Shown: positions 23,301 to 35,295 of the stretch, one piece after another
Numbering within the stretch: the stretch's first letter is position 1
How the letters are laid out: each line of letters begins with the position of its first letter
Source: Adiantum capillus-veneris
Taxonomy: Eukaryota; Streptophyta; Polypodiopsida; Polypodiales; Pteridaceae
DNA: 64,000 nucleotides
Reading direction: 5' to 3'
Assembly (NCBI GenBank): GCA_014529385.2
Contig: CM043965.1
Coordinates: 63,013,933-63,077,932 of the forward strand
Translations under genes and position numbers: made by a program
Notes under the pieces: generated by a model
The model's input: the letters and a program-made list of their open reading frames with translations, nothing else
Told to the model about the DNA's origin: nothing
Database searches by the model: none

Positions 23301-25298
23301 GTTAGTTAAAGAGTACGGATATGGGCTTTGATTGTGTATGCATCCATTGAAAAAATTGCATAAAAGTTGAGGTATGATTGAGCACGATTTTATTGTATTC
23401 GTCTGTAGTAAAAGAAAGTTTCATTTTTTGGCATGCATATGGGCTTCAGTTGAGAGTTACATTGATGATATGTACATGCTTGGTCAAGAAGTCTTGTGCA
23501 TTAAAACTTGAGTTTGGTATTGAATGTGCATTTTAGTGCTTGACTTGAACAGCAACATGTTTGCATAAGCACTAAAATTGAGCTTGTTTGATGGCCAAGA
23601 GAGAGCATGGATAGTGGGGATGATGATTTTGTGAACATTTGGCTTATGGATGTTCTAGTGATTGGCTTTATGAAAAATTCTCTTTGCATTAAAAGGGAAG
23701 TTATTTTTTGGCAAGCATAAGAACTTCGAAAGCTACCATTGTTAATGCTTTGATTACTTGGGTAGCATTGTGCATTTTGGGCTTGGCATTGATTGCGCAT
23801 GCTTTTAGTGCTTGTATTAGATGTTCAAATGCTTTCATGCACTAACAACTCAGCTTCATTTGAAGGGGTGTGGCAGGCCGTGTGTGATTCCAAATGATCC
23901 AAAAAGGGGTCATCATTGCAATGTATTGCCAAATTTGGCTAATTAGAGCCATTCCAAATGTTTGGATTAAAGTTGTATACATACTAGCTCATAGCTTGGT
24001 CAAATTTTTTTTAAAAAATCATTTTGAACTAGTGTTTTTCCAACTTTTATGAGATCTTTCAAGTACAAATTTGGATATCAAGAGCCATTCACTTTCATTT
24101 TGATTCATCAAGTTGCAGTCATCTCTAGCTCATAGCATGCTCTAAAATTGTAGAATTTCACGAGCTAGTTGTTAGCCAACTTTTTGAAAAGCTTTAAAAT
24201 GTAAAATTCGGCTTTCGAGAGCCACTTTATTTCATTCAAAAGTTGCATTATTTTTCAGCTCTTGGCTTTTTTTTCTCCATACTTCAAGTGAGCTAGAAAC
24301 TAATCTACTTTGAATCATGCATGAGAGGTTGTACAAATTGCAAAATTTGCTTTTGTAGAAGCATTTTACCTCTCTCATTGTTGTTATGTATGCATAAATT
24401 TGCTACTTTAGAGCATCATGTGCATAACCAAAGGCATTTTTTTCCTTGGGTTTTTTCCCTTTGGCAAATTCGGGTATACAAGATCCTCGCTTTAGGTTTT
24501 CATTAATGTTTTTTGTGTGCATTTGGATTTCAATAAAAGGCTTTGGAGCTTGTGTTCACACTTAGCTTCAAATCAGCTTCTTTTGAAAATAAAAAGACCA
24601 AGAGGCTTCTCTACGAAGGGGATGCTTGCTCAAGGATGCACAAAGAGCATGAATAGGTGTAATCCTTCCATGATTTTGCTCTTTTGTTCATCTTCTCATT
24701 CTTTTGCTTGGCTTAAGTGAAATTTTGCTTCTAAGCTATGTTTTTTTCATGTTCGAAAGCTAGGCATCCTGAAGTTTCAACACTTTGCTTTGTGAAAATT
24801 AACTCATCAAAAAATTAGGTTTTATGTGTGTTAATCATAGGTAATTGGCCTTGACCTTAGGTTAATATAGGTTCATTTCTCATTAGTCCTAAACTCTTAG
24901 TGATAGTCTTAATACTCCATTCATTTTGAACATGACCTAGGGCTATGATTAGGTTTTTAGTCTTTTAGTCCAATTGCCATTAGCATCTCATGTTGGAAGA
25001 ATAAAAATGTGCTAAAAAATGAATCATGAAGCAAAGAAGTGTCAAAAAAAGTAGCAAAAATGCTACTAAGGCACATGAAAATAAAAATTCTATGTTATGT
25101 TGTGTCTATGTGAGGCCTAGCGCCTTATTGTCACTTGGCAGGCGAGGGGATACACCTTGGATTGCTTGGTCAAGGCCCTAAACCGATGCCCTGGGCTGAT
25201 AGGGTTAGCCGTCGCCTTAGTAGGCTAGTAGGCTTTTGGAACACCTTCTTGAGGGTTCAAGAAGCCGAGAGTCGCACCTAGACTTGCCTTGAGGTGGT
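20385..25298 (+). other. Non-coding internal region of the LARD-like element
   Basis: About 4.9 kb of mostly AT-rich, TG-rich sequence with no ORF carrying a recognisable motif. Tracts like TGTGTGTGCA recur at 20.8-21.3 kb. A GC-richer block at 22150-22860 carries repeated CA tracts (separate entry). A block at 25110-25298 is GC-richer but unassigned. Confidence 0.6.
22371..22790. repeat. Series of seven (CA)n tracts
   Basis: CA runs of 12-23 bases centre near 22376, 22443, 22495, 22588, 22645, 22713 and 22781. Each is separated by 35-75 bases of complex GC-richer sequence, several introduced by CTCACACA. The tracts are regular in type but not in spacing. Confidence 0.75.
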
Positions 25299-25553
25299 CA
25301 TTATAACATATGTGCAGTATTATCGCTCACATTACTGCAAAAAAAACAAACAAACTTGAAATATAAAAATTCCCGTATGCGGAAAATAATGCAGCAAAGT
25401 TTGCGGTAATGGTCTAGCGGTAACTTCCGCGGTAATGGCTGCGGCAATACTTCCGTGAACATTACCGCACCTTTTGTTGCACAAATACCCGCAAACTTTA
25501 CCGCTACTGAATTATCGCGAGCATTACCGCGGCGGGATTTATTATAAAAAAAC

Positions 25554-25601
25554 AGATGACCGTTTGGATTGTCCTTTGCAGGACCATCCAAAAGGTCATC
25601 T
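25554..25601. repeat. 22-bp imperfect inverted repeat (hairpin)
   Basis: Arms 25554-25575 and 25580-25601 pair over 22 bases with two mismatches around a TTGC loop. It lies just inside the left subterminal repeats. A smaller hairpin with 8-bp arms (GGCCATCT..AGATGGCC) sits at 29360-29379, next to another group of the same subterminal motif. Confidence 0.8.
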
Positions 25602-25857
25602 ATTTTTTTTATTTATTTTAGTTATTTTACAAAATTATTATTAATTACAACAAAATATCACAATTGGACAATACATTGAGCCAAAAAAAGATTGATAATT
25701 TCATTTACATCAGTGGAATTACAATTGGGGGAGGTATTGAGCCAAAAAATGATAGGTATTGCATTTACATAAAGGGCAAAAAAAAGCCCGCGTGTACAAT
25801 AAGAGTATGGTCATGTGGGATAGGGCAAACGGGGCCCCGCGTATACAAAATAGAGGA

Positions 25858-27351
25858 TGCTCATAGAGGAGTTGGCGGCATTTCACGTGGAACTCCTTGA
25901 CTCTGCAAAACCATAAAAAAGAAACAATTAACACTTTGTTATTTAATATTTGATATAAAATCAACAATTTGATTATTTAGATAAGATTAAACTTACATGT
26001 TGCAGACTTCTGCATGCATTTTCGAACTCCTCTCGAGAGATCATTTGATTTTCAAACAACCAACACCAAGTTTGATACTCGGTATGGTTCTCACTATATC
26101 TCTGCACATCTCTGGTCGGGCGACTCATGGTAATGTTATACTGACAAAAAATAGCAACCAATTAATTAAATGAAAAAACATTAGATTTTTTACAATAAAA
26201 CTAATATTTTTACTTACATATTTGTCTTTCCAAGCCGTTTTTCCTCCCGAACCATAATGCGTAGGAGTCTGATGGGATATGGCCTCAACTTGACGCGTAT
26301 ACATCCTCGCACCCGTTGCCCTTTCGTCCTCTTTCTCTCCCATAGCGGTCTCCCACTCCACATCATGGACATTTCCTGGCCGATAGCTATGCTCTGGAGA
26401 CTCCATTGTCTTCTTTGCCGCTCTCCTCACACTAGATTTTTTGTTCTTCAGAAATGTTTTGACATGCTCTTGAAACCATTTCCTTGAGAATTGTTGCCCC
26501 TCAGGGTTGGGGAAACGCATGTGCATGGTTGTCTCTATATATGTGAGGTTGTAGGGATCTTGCTGATTAAATTTGAGAAAACAATTGATATATGTGGAGT
26601 GGATTAATTGGTTGACGTGTGTGCGGAATCTCCTGCCCTGCGCTGTCCCGAGATCCACCATACCTCCTCTATGAACCTGGTAGTATAACCCGCGAGCATC
26701 TGGTGAAGGCATGTCATGGTCCTCATCTTCTACTGGAGCAAGGAGCGGTGACTGTGGAGGAGAATCTGTAGTCTCCCCCCCCCCAAAACAACAACTAGCT
26801 CCGCTCCCTCGTCGAGATCGACCGGCGCTAGCGCGCGAGCTGCCCTGACGCTGACTGCCAGAAGAGCGCCGACGTGAATCTGGGACAGAAGGTTGGATAG
26901 GTGATGGATAGGTGGACGCCTGTGGCGTTGGACCTTGTGGCGTCGCACCCAACGGCGTCGGACCCTGGGGCGTTGGACCCTGTGAAGGAAAAGTTGAACC
27001 TAGAGCTGTAGCTGGAAAACTTTGCAGGTATGGAGTGCCACCAGTCGGAGTAGAGACCTCTGATAATCCAAAAGCTGCTAGCTGCACCGGTGAATAGCGC
27101 TGCGTAAGGGTCTGCTGTGAACCTAACCACTCAGCCCGAAGACGCAATGCCCTCTCCACATCTGGATCGGTCACAGGTACAGCAGTGGACCCACCTAGAG
27201 CGTCCCAAAACCAGCCGAACCCTGATGATGACTGCTGAGGCGATGGCTATGAATGATAGGCAGAGAGAGCATCGGGATATGACATTCCATCTGCCATGAA
27301 ATCCTCAATGCTGCGAAAGCGTGGTGTGGAAGAAGAAGACACGGTCTGCAT
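25858..27351 (-). pseudogene. TnpA-like CACTA accessory transposase gene
   Basis: Minus strand, ATG at 27351, in-frame TAG at 27247-27249, then a long exon to a GTAAGT donor near 26219. Further exons lie at about 25996-26140 and 25858-25900, with clean AG/GT borders. The N-terminal half is Pro/Gln/Thr-rich with PQGPTP repeats and an RRGSG basic patch. The C-terminal part (..YIETTMHMRFPNPEG, FLKNKKSSVRRAAKKT) resembles the plant En/Spm transposase family that binds subterminal repeats. It faces away from tnp2. The premature stop makes it a pseudogene. Family call is moderate, from overall pattern. Confidence 0.55.
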
Positions 27352-27719
27352 TTATTACGACAAAGATTAAACTAGGGTATAAATTTGAACATATGATTAA
27401 AAATTTACACATTGATTTTTTTCAAACATTAAATTTTTTAACATTGGATTCTCTATAGTATCCAATGTTGAAAGAATCCAATGTGTGTCTACAACCTATA
27501 AAAGAGTCTTGCAAAGCCTTGAGTGCTAATAAGATATTAGTGTGTGTATTGACTAATAAGCGATTATTGTGTTTATGATTAGTGTGACCGATTGCGCGAT
27601 CACTTGGACGGTCATTGGGGCCTAATACGTCACCTACGACTTAATCATGGAGATATGTTTCTGTTTTTGTGTTGATTGTTGTTTAATTTAACATAATTAG
27701 TGTGTGTTTTAGTGTTGGC

Positions 27720-28985
27720 TTGTTTAATTGGCTTGTGCACACACTAATTAGTGTGTGTTAACATACACTAATTAGTGTGTGCATTGGCTTGTGCACACAC
27801 TAATTAGTGTGTGCATTGAATTGTGCACACACTAATTAGTGTGTGTTAAATATATACACTAATTAGTGTGTGCATTAGTGCGTGCACACACTAATTAGTG
27901 TGTGCATTGGCTTGTGTAATTGGCTTGTGCACACACTAATTAGTGTGTGTTAACATACACTAATTAGTGTGTGCATTGGCTTGTGTAATTGGCTTGTTCA
28001 GACACTAATTAGTGTGTGTTGACATACACTAATTAGTGTGTGCATTGGCTTGTGTAATTGGCTTGTGCACACACTAATTAGTGTGTTTTAACATACACTA
28101 ATTAGTGTGTGCATTGGCTTGTGTAATTGGACTAATCACACACTAATTAGTGTGTGCATTGCCCAATTCCATTGGTCAATGCACACACTAAATAGTGTGT
28201 GTATTGGCCAATTCAATTGGCTTGTACACACACTAATCACACACTAAATAACGTGTGTATTGGCCAATCCAATTGACCAATGCACACACTAATCCCAAAC
28301 TAATTAGTGTGTGCATTGACCAATCACATTGGCCAATGCACACACTAATCACAAACTAATTAGTGTGTGCATTGACCAATCACATTGGCCAATGCACACG
28401 CTAATCACACACAAATTAGTGTGTGTTAACACATACTAATTAGTGTGTGAATTGGCCAATCCCATTGACCAATGCACACACTAATCATACACTAATTAGT
28501 GTGTACATTGACCAATCACATTGGCCAATGCACACACTAATTAGTGTGTGCATGGCCAATCCCAAATTTAACATATTAGGTTATGCAAGTAATAAATTTA
28601 ACAAATTTGATAAATCTAACAAGTTTAGATTTTGCAAGTAACTAATAATTAACAAATTTAAGTTTTGGTGTGTCTTTACTTACACTAATTAGTGTGTGCA
28701 TTAGAATAATGCACACACTAATTAGTGTGTGTAAAGAACACATGCACTAATTAGTGTGTAAAGAATGTACACGTGCACTAATTAGTGTGTGTGTATGCAT
28801 GTGTGTGCATGTGTGTGTATGAGTGTATGCATGTGTTAGTGTGTAAAGAACGTACACGTGCACTAATTAGTGTGTGTAATTAGTGTGTGTGTATGCATGT
28901 GTATGCATGTGTGTGCATGCGTGTGTATGAGTGTATGCATGTGTTAGTGTGTAAAGAACGTACACGTGCACTAATTTGTGTGTGT
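27720..28985. repeat. Intergenic array of CACACTAATTAGTGTG palindromes
   Basis: About two dozen copies of ACACTAATTAGTGT or close variants lie between the two divergent genes, often in pairs separated by GTTAACATAC or GCATTGGCTTGTG. At 28150-28560 they alternate with paired CCAAT/ATTGG boxes. From 28780 the array grades into TGTATGCATGTGTG microsatellite. ORFs here are low-complexity shadows. Confidence 0.9.
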
Positions 28986-29578
28986 GTATGCATGTGTGTG
29001 CATGCGTGTGTATGAGTGTATGCATGTGTGTATGCGTGTGTGTGTGTGTGTATGCGTGTGAAAAACTCAAAAAACATAACAACAAAACTTACATGGAATT
29101 GAAGCGCTTGTTGGGAGAGGGTAGGAGAGTGGAAGAGTAGAGATAGTGGAGAGTAGAAGAGTAGAGATGGAGGTAGAGCTCTCGGCTTCTGTGGAGAAGA
29201 TGATGAAATTCGAATTTTAGGGTTTTGAACTTCGCGGGGCACGTGGGTGCCCCTATTTATTAAAAAATTTGAAATTTGTTTTTCCGCTCCTATTACCGCG
29301 AGCATTACCGCGTGTCTTACCGCACTGATTACCGCACCTATTATCGCGGCGCAAATTCGGGCCATCTAAACAGATGGCCACGTTCTGACATTATTACTAT
29401 TGATCCTCAAAATCTATTGGTACTATGTTTTTTATAAAATATATATAAAATGAAAGTATTCCTAGTACTTTGAAAGTGACATTTTTACCTAAAAGTTTAA
29501 TTTTTACTTTTTACTGATATTTTATTAACATTCTTTGGTAATTTGATTTTAATTAGTGTATGTAATTTATTAATGTAG
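28986..29578. other. tnp2 upstream region with subterminal-type motifs
   Basis: 29287-29345 holds five variants of ATTACCGC / TTATCGCG, the same motif found at both element ends, followed by the 29360-29379 hairpin. This could be the tnp2 promoter region. An intron acceptor (TTAATGTAG) precedes the first recognised exon at 29579. Confidence 0.55.
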
Positions 29579-32500
29579 GTTTCTTGGGATGATTTTGGCC
29601 CGTCCACTGAACCGGATAGATCACGGTGGTTGGCCGAGCGATTACCATGCCCATGCGTGCGGTGCAAATGCGCCATTGCTCGACTTCGACGGATATGCTT
29701 GAGCCATGTAGAAGATTATGGATTATGGGACGATCCTCGCAAGCGTGCACGGATGGAAACAAACAATCCGCGAATTTTAGCGGCTATTGACGTCACCCCT
29801 CATTGGCGTGTGGTTGGTGGAGGAGGGGAAAGGAGGGTGGAAGAGCGCATGCGCCAAGAATCTATTAGAGAGGGAGGAAGCACATCAAATCAGCCAAGTA
29901 CTACTGCTCCCTCTTATCCGAGTGACCACATCCCATCTCCTTACGTGGATGTAGAAGACGACCATTTGCATAGAATGGTTGAGGATCTCTTTGCACGAGA
30001 GGAGGAGCATGAACCAGAGTGTGCATGCGAAGAAGCTTCCGAGCGAACGAGGAGTGAGCTACTCGATTCGGCACACACCGCACTATATGATAGATACTCT
30101 TACTCCATTTTAAGGGCATCTGTCGAAGTCCTTAACCTTCAGGCGATGTTTGGATGGAACAATGCTAGTGTCGACGCATTTTTGAGGTATGTATACAAAT
30201 TGTGAAGGATGCTTATGGAGTGCATAAATTAGCTTCTAATGTACTTTCTTCTTGTGATAGATTGCTAGGAAAGATGCTACCAGCTGGCAATCACATGCCA
30301 GAGAACAGATGAAAAGCCAGCGAAGTGGTGACCGCATTAGGGATGGATTATGATTGCATTCATGCTTGCGTGAACAATTGTGTGCTCTTTCGTAATGAGC
30401 ATGCCGATTGTGACACATGTCCATCGTGCGGGGAGCCTAGGTTCAAAGAAGGAATGCAGAGCAACAGAATTCCACGTAAAGTTTTGAGGGATTTTCCACT
30501 CATCCCTCGCATCCAACACATGTTTAGATCGATGGGTACGAGCGAGCTTTTGAGTTGGCATGCAAAAAATCTCTCCACAGATGGTATTATGAGAGTGCCA
30601 GCTGACTCACCAGCGTGGAAGCACATAGAGGACACATGGCCAGAGTTCAGGGATGAGCCTCGTCACTTGAGGATTGGGTTAGCTAGTGATGGAGTGAATC
30701 CATTTGGGCACCGCTCTACTTCATGGAGCACTTGGCCGGTGGTTGTTGTAAACTACAATATTCCGCCTTGGGAGGCAACAAAAAAGGAAAAAAAAATTAC
30801 TATCACTTCTCATTCCAGGAAAGCACGAGGTAAAAAACATGGATGTATATCTGCAGCCTCTTATTGATGAGCTTCAAGAACTATGGAGAGGCATAGATGT
30901 CATTGACATTTCACGGCCACCACGAGACCGCAAAGCCGTCATCAAGTGCATCCTCATGTGGACCATGCATGATTACCCAGGATTTGGAGAGGTATCTGGT
31001 AAGTATGCCCATGTTAATTGTACTCTTTGCTTTAGGTTTATCGTTTCATGTGTAACGTTTGTTTACCTCTTGGCAGGATTGGAAACATCTGGACATAGTG
31101 CGTGTCCCACTTGTGGCCCTTCCCTTGTGACAGAGAGACCTCCTCTTCTTGAGAAGGTGATCTATCCCAACAACCATCGCTTCCTACCTCCTTCACATCG
31201 TAGATATGCTCCCCCTATCAATGGAGTGCAGCCGTTCCATTGGAACATGGCTGATTGGGCGAAGCATTGGGAGGAGCATCATGGTACCTCACCGCCTCCC
31301 AATGGGTTGCCAAAGGGTATGTCGAGGTACTCAATCTTCTTGTCGCTCCCCTATTGGGCTTCGTTGAAAATTCAGCACTTATTGGACTCTATGCATGTAT
31401 TCAAAAATGTTGGGCAAGCTATATGGGATCACATAATTGGCAAGAAGGATTCATTGGGTGCTAGGGAAGATTTAAGAGCCATTAGACGTCTCCCCCCTTC
31501 AGCCACGCCCCGCATGGGGGAGCGGGGAAAGATGATTCTCCCAAAAGCACCGTGGATAATGTAAAAGGCAGACCAAGAGCGGACAAAGCAAGTTATTGCA
31601 TCCATCAGAACTCCAACGGGATATATGCGGTCACTCAAAGGTGCTTTCACAAAAACCAAAAAGTGGCTCCACTCAATTGTATGGATTGAAATCCCATGAT
31701 TGGCATAAAATCCTTCAGGTAAGAGTAGAACAGTTTGTGGTGTCTATGTGTCCTTATATATAGGTTGACATTCACTAAGATGTTTTATTGCTTGTAGTTT
31801 GTACTTCCCATAACTATTAGTGGTTATGGGGACACTAAGGTGAAGGCTGCAATATTCAAAGTGGGTGAGATTGTGAGGTAATGGGTTTTTTTCAAGTACT
31901 ATATCATGTTGTGCATGCATGAACTTTGGAAATTTTTTTCATCTACTATATAACGTTTGCCCTGTAGATTTGTGAGCTCCAAGGAGACAGAAGTAGAAGC
32001 CATACCAGTAGCCCATCAACTAGCAGTAGAGGCATTGTGTGCTATTGAGGATGCATTCCCACGTACAATCCTTGTTAGCCAAATACACCTATTGCTTCAC
32101 CTTGTGGAGATTGCCATTTGTGGGGTGGTTCACTCTAGATGGATGTTCTTCTTGGAGAGATTCTTGAAGACTTTAAAGGATTTTGTTAGATTGAGGTCAC
32201 AACCGGAGGTATGCAAAATATATACAATATAGATAGCATTTATACGCTATGGAGTTACTAATAAAAATATGTGGTTTTAATGTTTTCAGGCGAGCATGGC
32301 AAAAGGTTGGGTGGTGCAAGAGGCATTTGTGTATGTCTCACAGTATCTCATCACAGTGGATCCATCATTGCCTCGTCTGTGGAGTGAAGAAGAGGATCCT
32401 AGGAAGCACTCAACCATTCCCAGTGGAAAAGGCTCACTCTTGGTCATGGATAGAGAGTTTCATGCCATAGTCAACAACTACTCTTTACTCAATGCCACTA

Positions 32501-33550
32501 TCATGACCAAATGGGTCAATATGTACTTGGAAGCCCGCGCAGCTAGAGAAAGGGATAGAGATGCATGGAAGAGGTCCCATGGAGGTAGACGTGCACCTCC
32601 TTTTCCTAAAGAGCTTGCAAAATATCATGACTTGATTCAAGTAGAGTGGATCCATAATGCCATGACCAATGCCAAAGCACAAGGAGAACAAATAAGCCCT
32701 AAAGAATGGGAGTATGCGCGAGGATGCTTGCGCAAGGTGAGTGTGTATATGTTATGTATGCATGTATGCAAATCACTTAATGAAATGCGATGTAACCTCT
32801 TATGCATTGTGATTGTAGGGTCTCATTTTCAACTGCATTTGGTCCGAAGGCCGACATTTTCGCACCCGCAAGATAGATGAGCGTCGGACCACTAATGATT
32901 GTGGCGTGATGGGAAACTTTGACACAACAACAGATGAGGTCAGATATTGTGGTACTATAGAGAGAATAATCAAAGTGGATTTCAGATCTTTTCACAAATT
33001 CCTCTTTGAGTGTCGATGGTTTGCGGGTGAGGTCAAAAGACATGAAAATGGGCTCATTATGGTGGATTCCACCCAATTCCATCGGGGAAAAACTGACAAC
33101 TTGGTGTATCCTAGTAGTTGCGAGCAGGTAATTTAGGCTATGTGAAATTAACTTAAATTAAAAAGTTAAGTTATGTATATCAGCTTATTCTTAGTGTGTG
33201 ACGTACAGGTCTTTTATGTGCCATGTATATATCAAAGAAGACTTTGGTATGTCATTCCAGTCACGCCGCGGGGTAGATCTATCTTTGCAGAGACGGACAT
33301 TGAGCTAGTAATTGATCCCATCATACCATCACCACAAGATGCAGAGGAAGATGTAGTAGAAGTTGAAGAAGGTCAGCCAAGCCTTGCAAATAGTCATCTT
33401 GAGGAGGAGGAAGAGGGAGAAAGCGATGATGATTCTACAGGAGGTGATGGAGAGGAGGAAGAATCTCTAAATTTGTTTATTGATTTGAATACTATGGGTC
33501 TAAATATGGATCCTAGTGCTTGTAGAGATCTTATACAAGATGAGAATTAA
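29579..33550 (+). pseudogene. tnp2: CACTA tnp2 transposase, spliced, with stops and frameshifts
   Basis: Exons with GT..AG introns spell the tnp2 family in order: an N-terminal transposase-associated segment (LPCPCVRCK), the tnp2 core (CDTCPSCGEPRF; WKHIEDTWPEF; RIGLASDGVNPFG; YNIPPWE; MDVYLQPLIDELQELW; WTMHDYPGFG; LDSMHVFKNV), DUF4218 (GLKSHDWHKIL; HLVEIAICG; RWMFFLERFLKTLK), DUF4216 (HFRTRKIDERRTTNDCG..FYVPCIYQRRLWYVIP) and an acidic tail. Breaks: in-frame TGA at 30310-30312, a frame change in a poly-A run near 30788-30796, in-frame TAA at about 31561-31563, and a frame change near 31670. Tnp2 catalyses excision and insertion of CACTA ends; this copy cannot make a full protein. Confidence 0.88.
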
Positions 33551-34437
33551 TAAAGCTCTCCATTCTTTCACTTGGTGTAGTATATGATTAATTTGCAAAT
33601 GTTTCGTTATGTGCTTATGAATAGTATTTGTAATGGTTTTGTTGTGAGTTCAATGATTTATGTATAGAATTTTTAGAGTGAAAGAGAGATTAAGTGAAGT
33701 GAGCAAGCATTCTGGAGAGTGTAGGAGTTGTATTGGATTTAAATGGAACCCGCGGGAGAGGGAGGGGGAAGGGGGTCCAGCCTGTCTTAGCGGTAATGTG
33801 AGCGACAATAATCGCGGAAATTTACGCGGTAATATTTGAGGTAAAGTGCCGCTTCAGCATCAAAAGGATTCTCTCTCCTCATTTTGAATTCCTCTCTCTT
33901 GTTTTGCGGTAATGGCTCGCGGTAAACACCACGATCTCTCATAGTGAGTAGCCTTGTGATTGTGCTTTACTCTTTTCAATGAATGATAAAAACAAAAATT
34001 CCATGAGCTTCAAAAATCTTTGACAATGTACTAATAGATTATGAGCTTTTTTATAGCCCGTAGACATGATAGAGTAGAATGATTTATTAAGATTGTTCAC
34101 ATAGTTTCTAGGCTAGTAGGTTTATGAAATTGCATTAGCCTAGGGTCATAATTGATTGCTTGTGTTTCATGCATAGAACTGAAATTTCAAGTGGTTTAAT
34201 ATTCACAATAGTTTAGGCGTTTTTTTTGCTTTATGTTGTCTAGTTTTTGACTATGATTGACCCATCTTTTAGAAGCAAAAAAATCACTTTGCATTATTGT
34301 TCAATTGTGCTTCATGTTTTATTTATTCTTGGTGGCCTTTGATGCTCATTACTCTTATGTTTTGCAGCTCAACATTTCTTCCATGGACTTGCTTCTACCA
34401 TGTCACCGTGTCTTGCACACGAGGACGTGCGCCAAAT
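33551..34437 (+). other. CACTA right subterminal region and resumed LARD interior
   Basis: 33551-33946 is the CACTA 3' flank with GCGGTAATG copies at 33788, 33828, 33905 and 33918. From 33947 the LARD interior resumes, AT-rich and non-coding, up to its polypurine tract. Confidence 0.6.
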
Positions 34438-34451
34438 TAGGAAGGAGAGAA
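34438..34451 (+). other. Polypurine tract of the LARD-like element
   Basis: AGGAAGGAGAGAA immediately before the 3' LTR (TGTTAGCAGC), the expected plus-strand primer site. Confidence 0.8.
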
Positions 34452-35290
34452 TGTTAGCAGCGGCTAACACAAGCTACACCAATTATGCACCAAGCTGTGG
34501 ATGTGCCATAGTGCACAATATTTCCTTTTCATTGTATAGGGCTTGGGCTTATGTAGGAGTTCCAAAGTTGTATGAGTTTAAGTTAGAGAGCTCAACTTTA
34601 TCCCATAGTTGAAGGGTTTGAGGCCCAAAGCTATAAAAGAGCCCTATGCTTAATGCGAAGTCATTCTTGGGTGAGGACTCCTCTTTGTAGAGTGGATGGT
34701 CATGAGGCTCATGGGCTTTCCATGCCCATGTAGCTCTTGATTTCTAATAATCAATTACTCTTTCTTTCTTATTAGTCTTCTTTGCTTGATTATGTGGAGT
34801 GAGATTGTATTAGTGTGATGGTAGATCTCTAATCCCTTTTTTGAGTTAATCTATTCTATCCACACCATTGGCCCTGGTGTGTGAGGGCTATGCCTTCCTT
34901 CTCTTCATCTCTCTCTACAAGGTGCGGTTAGTGTGTGTGCATACGGAGTCGTATTGAGGGGTTGTGCCGGAATGGACACACTAATGCGGAGTAGGTATGT
35001 TAATTGCATGCTTGTGTAGTTGTGATTAAGAGTTGTGAATAAGAGTGATTGATGTGAGAGGTTAATTTCAACCACGTGATTGTGTGCAAGTGATTAGTGA
35101 GTAGGAATGTGTTGTTGATTAGAGGAAGCCCCTTTCCATGGATTCTCTTTGTGATGAGTAGAAGGATTCCTTGAATCCTCTATGTCTATACATCTTAGAC
35201 TCGTGCTTCCATGCCCTAGCCGGGTTGCTCGATCCACAATTTGACAATTTTGTGGGTTGCGATTAGGTCGTGCTACAACGCATCCCTACA
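34452..35290 (+). repeat. 3' LTR of the LARD-like element
   Basis: 839 bp, a near-copy of the 5' LTR with small insertions (for example TTTCTTTC near 34760 and a duplicated GTTGTGAATAAG-type phrase near 35030). TATA box at 34632-34639. Followed by the CCAAA duplication. Confidence 0.92.
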
Positions 35291-35295
35291 CCAAA

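Larger units (their letters stand above)
25299..33946 (+). mobile_element. CACTA (En/Spm) transposon, 8.6 kb, both genes broken
   Basis: The right end reads ..CTCTCATAGTG, the complement of CACTATGAGAG. The left end reads CATTATAACATATG, a decayed match (CACTA with C to T). Both ends carry subterminal copies of (G)CGGTAATG / CATTACCGC (25400-25530 and 33788-33925). The flanking trinucleotides are GGT (left) and AGT (right), an imperfect 3-bp duplication. Inside are divergently arranged genes: a TnpA-like one on the minus strand and tnp2 on the plus strand, as in many plant CACTA elements. Left boundary is inferred. Confidence 0.75.
19550..35290 (+). mobile_element. Large non-coding LTR retrotransposon (LARD-like), 15.7 kb including a nested CACTA element
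   Basis: LTRs at 19550-20366 (817 bp) and 34452-35290 (839 bp) start TGTTAGCAGC and end in ACA. The target-site duplication CCAAA is at 19545-19549 and 35291-35295. The PBS follows the 5' LTR and a purine tract precedes the 3' LTR. After subtracting the CACTA insertion the element is about 7.1 kb and no gag or pol motif is visible, which fits a large retrotransposon derivative that borrows proteins. The LTRs are very similar apart from small indels. Confidence 0.93.

Noticed and set aside
27720-28560. CRISPR-like array of regularly spaced repeats
   Set aside because: Repeats are palindromic, variable in spacing, and sit inside a plant CACTA transposon; spacers are not unique.
28867-29365. 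Minus-strand ORFs rich in His and Thr near 28.9-29.1 kb
   Set aside because: They translate the TGTATGCATGTG microsatellite; low complexity with no gene-like composition.
19501-34612. ORFs starting in the LTRs (near 19501-19710 and 34400-34612) with almost the same protein
   Set aside because: They are the same LTR read twice; no domain, and LTRs are not expected to encode this.
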